From the NCBI GenBank assembly GCA_965223815.1, contig OZ245019.1, positions 1,798,001 to 1,862,000 of the forward strand: 64,000 bases of DNA, read 5' to 3'. A program made the translations under genes and the position numbers. The DNA comes from HKST-UBA178 sp965223815 (lineage in GTDB: Bacteria > Pseudomonadota > Gammaproteobacteria > Chromatiales > Chromatiaceae). Positions 63,035 through 64,000 of the stretch are shown here, piece by piece (position 1 is the stretch's first letter; each line of letters opens with the position of its first letter). The notes beneath the pieces were generated by a model. It was not told the DNA's origin. It made no database searches and saw nothing but the letters and a program-made list of their open reading frames with translations.

Positions 63035-63369
63035 AGCTGATGGAGTACAAAGGTTTTTATGGGTCCGTCGAAGCCAGTGTAGAGGACGGGTGTCTGTTCG
63101 GTAAGCTGGAATTTATCGATCCCCTGGTGAACTATGAGGGAGACACAGTGCAGGAGATAGAGGCCGCGTTTCACGAAGCTGTGGATAACTATATAGAAAG
63201 TTGCGAAGAATTGGGTGTCGAGCCTCAGAAGCCATATAGGGGCACATTTAATGTTCGAATTGGCCAGAAACTTCACAGGGCAGCCGCGATTGCAGCAAAA
63301 CAAAAGGACATTAATTTGAACGAGTTGGTGAAGCTGGCGATTGAGCGCGAAATTGCGGCTCAGCAATAA
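63031..63369 (+). CDS. hicB: HicB-type antitoxin with ribbon-helix-helix domain
   Basis: A 112-aa antitoxin. The N-terminal degraded-RNase H fold (about 1-70: MEYKGFYGSVEASVEDGCLF, EFIDPLVNYEGDTVQEIEAA) binds the toxin, and the C-terminal segment (about 75-110: GTFNVRIGQKLHRAAAIAAK) is a ribbon-helix-helix for operator binding. The ATGA overlap with hicA fixes the start. Both genes appear intact. Confidence 0.93.
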   Translation: MKLMEYKGFYGSVEASVEDGCLFGKLEFIDPLVNYEGDTVQEIEAAFHEAVDNYIESCEELGVEPQKPYRGTFNVRIGQKLHRAAAIAAKQKDINLNELVKLAIEREIAAQQ

Positions 63370-63408
63370 GGTAAGTGGGGCAGAATCAAGAGAAACAAGG
63401 ACCTTTTA

Positions 63409-64000
63409 CTAAATCTCGTCGATCTCAAGAATACGCAGATTAGTTTGCCATCGGTGATATTCGAAAAGAAGGGCATTGTCAGAGCTAAAGTATGTCGGAG
63501 TACCCATCATAGAAATCGAGCTGTTAAACATTCGGCGCAAGGCCACGCCGTCGACATCACCGGCGTGCACGCCAAAGCCAATGATACGCCACGTGATTTG
63601 ATCCATGATCACAAACACCCAGTGGTTCTTGAACAGAATAGAGCCACATCGAAATCGACCGACGCTCCAGAGACTGTCTTTGGTATGTCAGATGAAGTTA
63701 AGCTTCGAAGATCCACTGTCATCGAGATGAGGGTGGTAGTGCTTTTCGAGCACACGCCTGACCCCATCTTTGTCGATGTTTAACCCGAATGTTTGGTCGA
63801 TCTGCTGCGCTAGCCGCCGGCAGCCTAAGCAAGTATTGTGTTGCGTCAGTTCAATGATATCCTGAGTATGTTTTTTGATGGGCCCTTGGGGCCTGACTAT
63901 CCCCGCTTGGTAGATGAATTCAGCAGTCGATACCCACGCTTCTTGAGCATGTCGTGAAATTAGAAAGTGTCGAAGGCCTGAGAATGAGCGCGACCGCTTA
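63409..64000 (-). pseudogene. Partial, broken transposase of the second IS family
   Basis: Minus strand, running off the window end: IIELTQHNTCLGCRRLAQQI, FGLNIDKDGVRRVLEKHYHP, a stop, HTKDSLWSVGRFRCGSILFK, then HWVFVIMDQITWRIIGFGVH, AGDVDGVALRRMF and SSDNALLFEYHRWQTNLRIL. It matches the IS at 25964-27030. The C-terminal third is missing, cut just after LEIDEI. Confidence 0.8.

Overview
The window looks like a gammaproteobacterial chromosome. The conserved block nnr-tsaE-amiC-mutL-miaA-hfq-hflX-hflK-hflC-DUF2065-hisZ-purA, followed by a GacA/UvrY-type regulator, uvrC, pgsA, tRNA-Gly and tRNA-Cys, is classic gammaproteobacterial synteny. E. coli has nearly the same orders around mutL/hfq/purA and pgsA-glyW-cysT. 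The intrinsic-endonuclease type of MutL and the free-living style nitrate gene set fit an environmental, non-enteric lineage. A genus cannot be named from what is visible.

Layout. (1) 1-20.2 kb is tightly packed core housekeeping: a cut-off probable cytochrome c, an M48 protease, orn, queG, the nnr-to-purA block, a GacA-type regulator, a family-5 uracil-DNA glycosylase, uvrC and pgsA. (2) 20.3-20.6 kb holds tRNA-Gly and tRNA-Cys. (3) 20.6-40.3 kb is accessory: a deleted IS copy, oleate hydratase plus a secreted patatin lipase, a membrane diguanylate cyclase, a decayed IS, a complete nitrate-assimilation operon (nrtABD, a NasS-like binding protein, nirBD, nasA), its ANTAR regulator nasT, another IS copy and a vapBC module. 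This stretch ends at a second, partial copy of the tRNA-Cys gene (40330-40383). The repeat suggests that 20.5-40.4 kb is, or descends from, an element integrated in tRNA-Cys. (4) 40.4-44.1 kb is a graveyard of IS and toxin-antitoxin remnants around one intact small gene, a predicted secreted cohesin-like protein. (5) 44.2-61.3 kb is a two-gene Tc (toxin complex) locus: a fused TcB-TcC of about 2576 aa and a TcA of about 3035 aa. (6) 61.5-64 kb is again IS remnants plus an intact hicAB module.

How the parts work together. The nitrate operon is self-contained: ABC uptake, reduction of nitrate to nitrite (NasA) and of nitrite to ammonium (NirBD). Its leader carries a sigma-54 promoter, two hairpins with A-x-x-G-x-x hexaloops and a terminator that competes with the second hairpin, so NasT-dependent antitermination can be read directly from the DNA. 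In the Tc locus TcA would be the pore-forming, receptor-binding pentamer and TcB-TcC the cocoon carrying a cleavable C-terminal toxin. That hypervariable tail (about 330 aa) has an HAE...CxxC pattern typical of zinc-dependent deaminases, which is the most novel-looking item in the window. Two decayed copies of the same IS lie in direct orientation on either side of the Tc locus (38.3 and 61.6 kb), so a transposition or recombination origin is possible.
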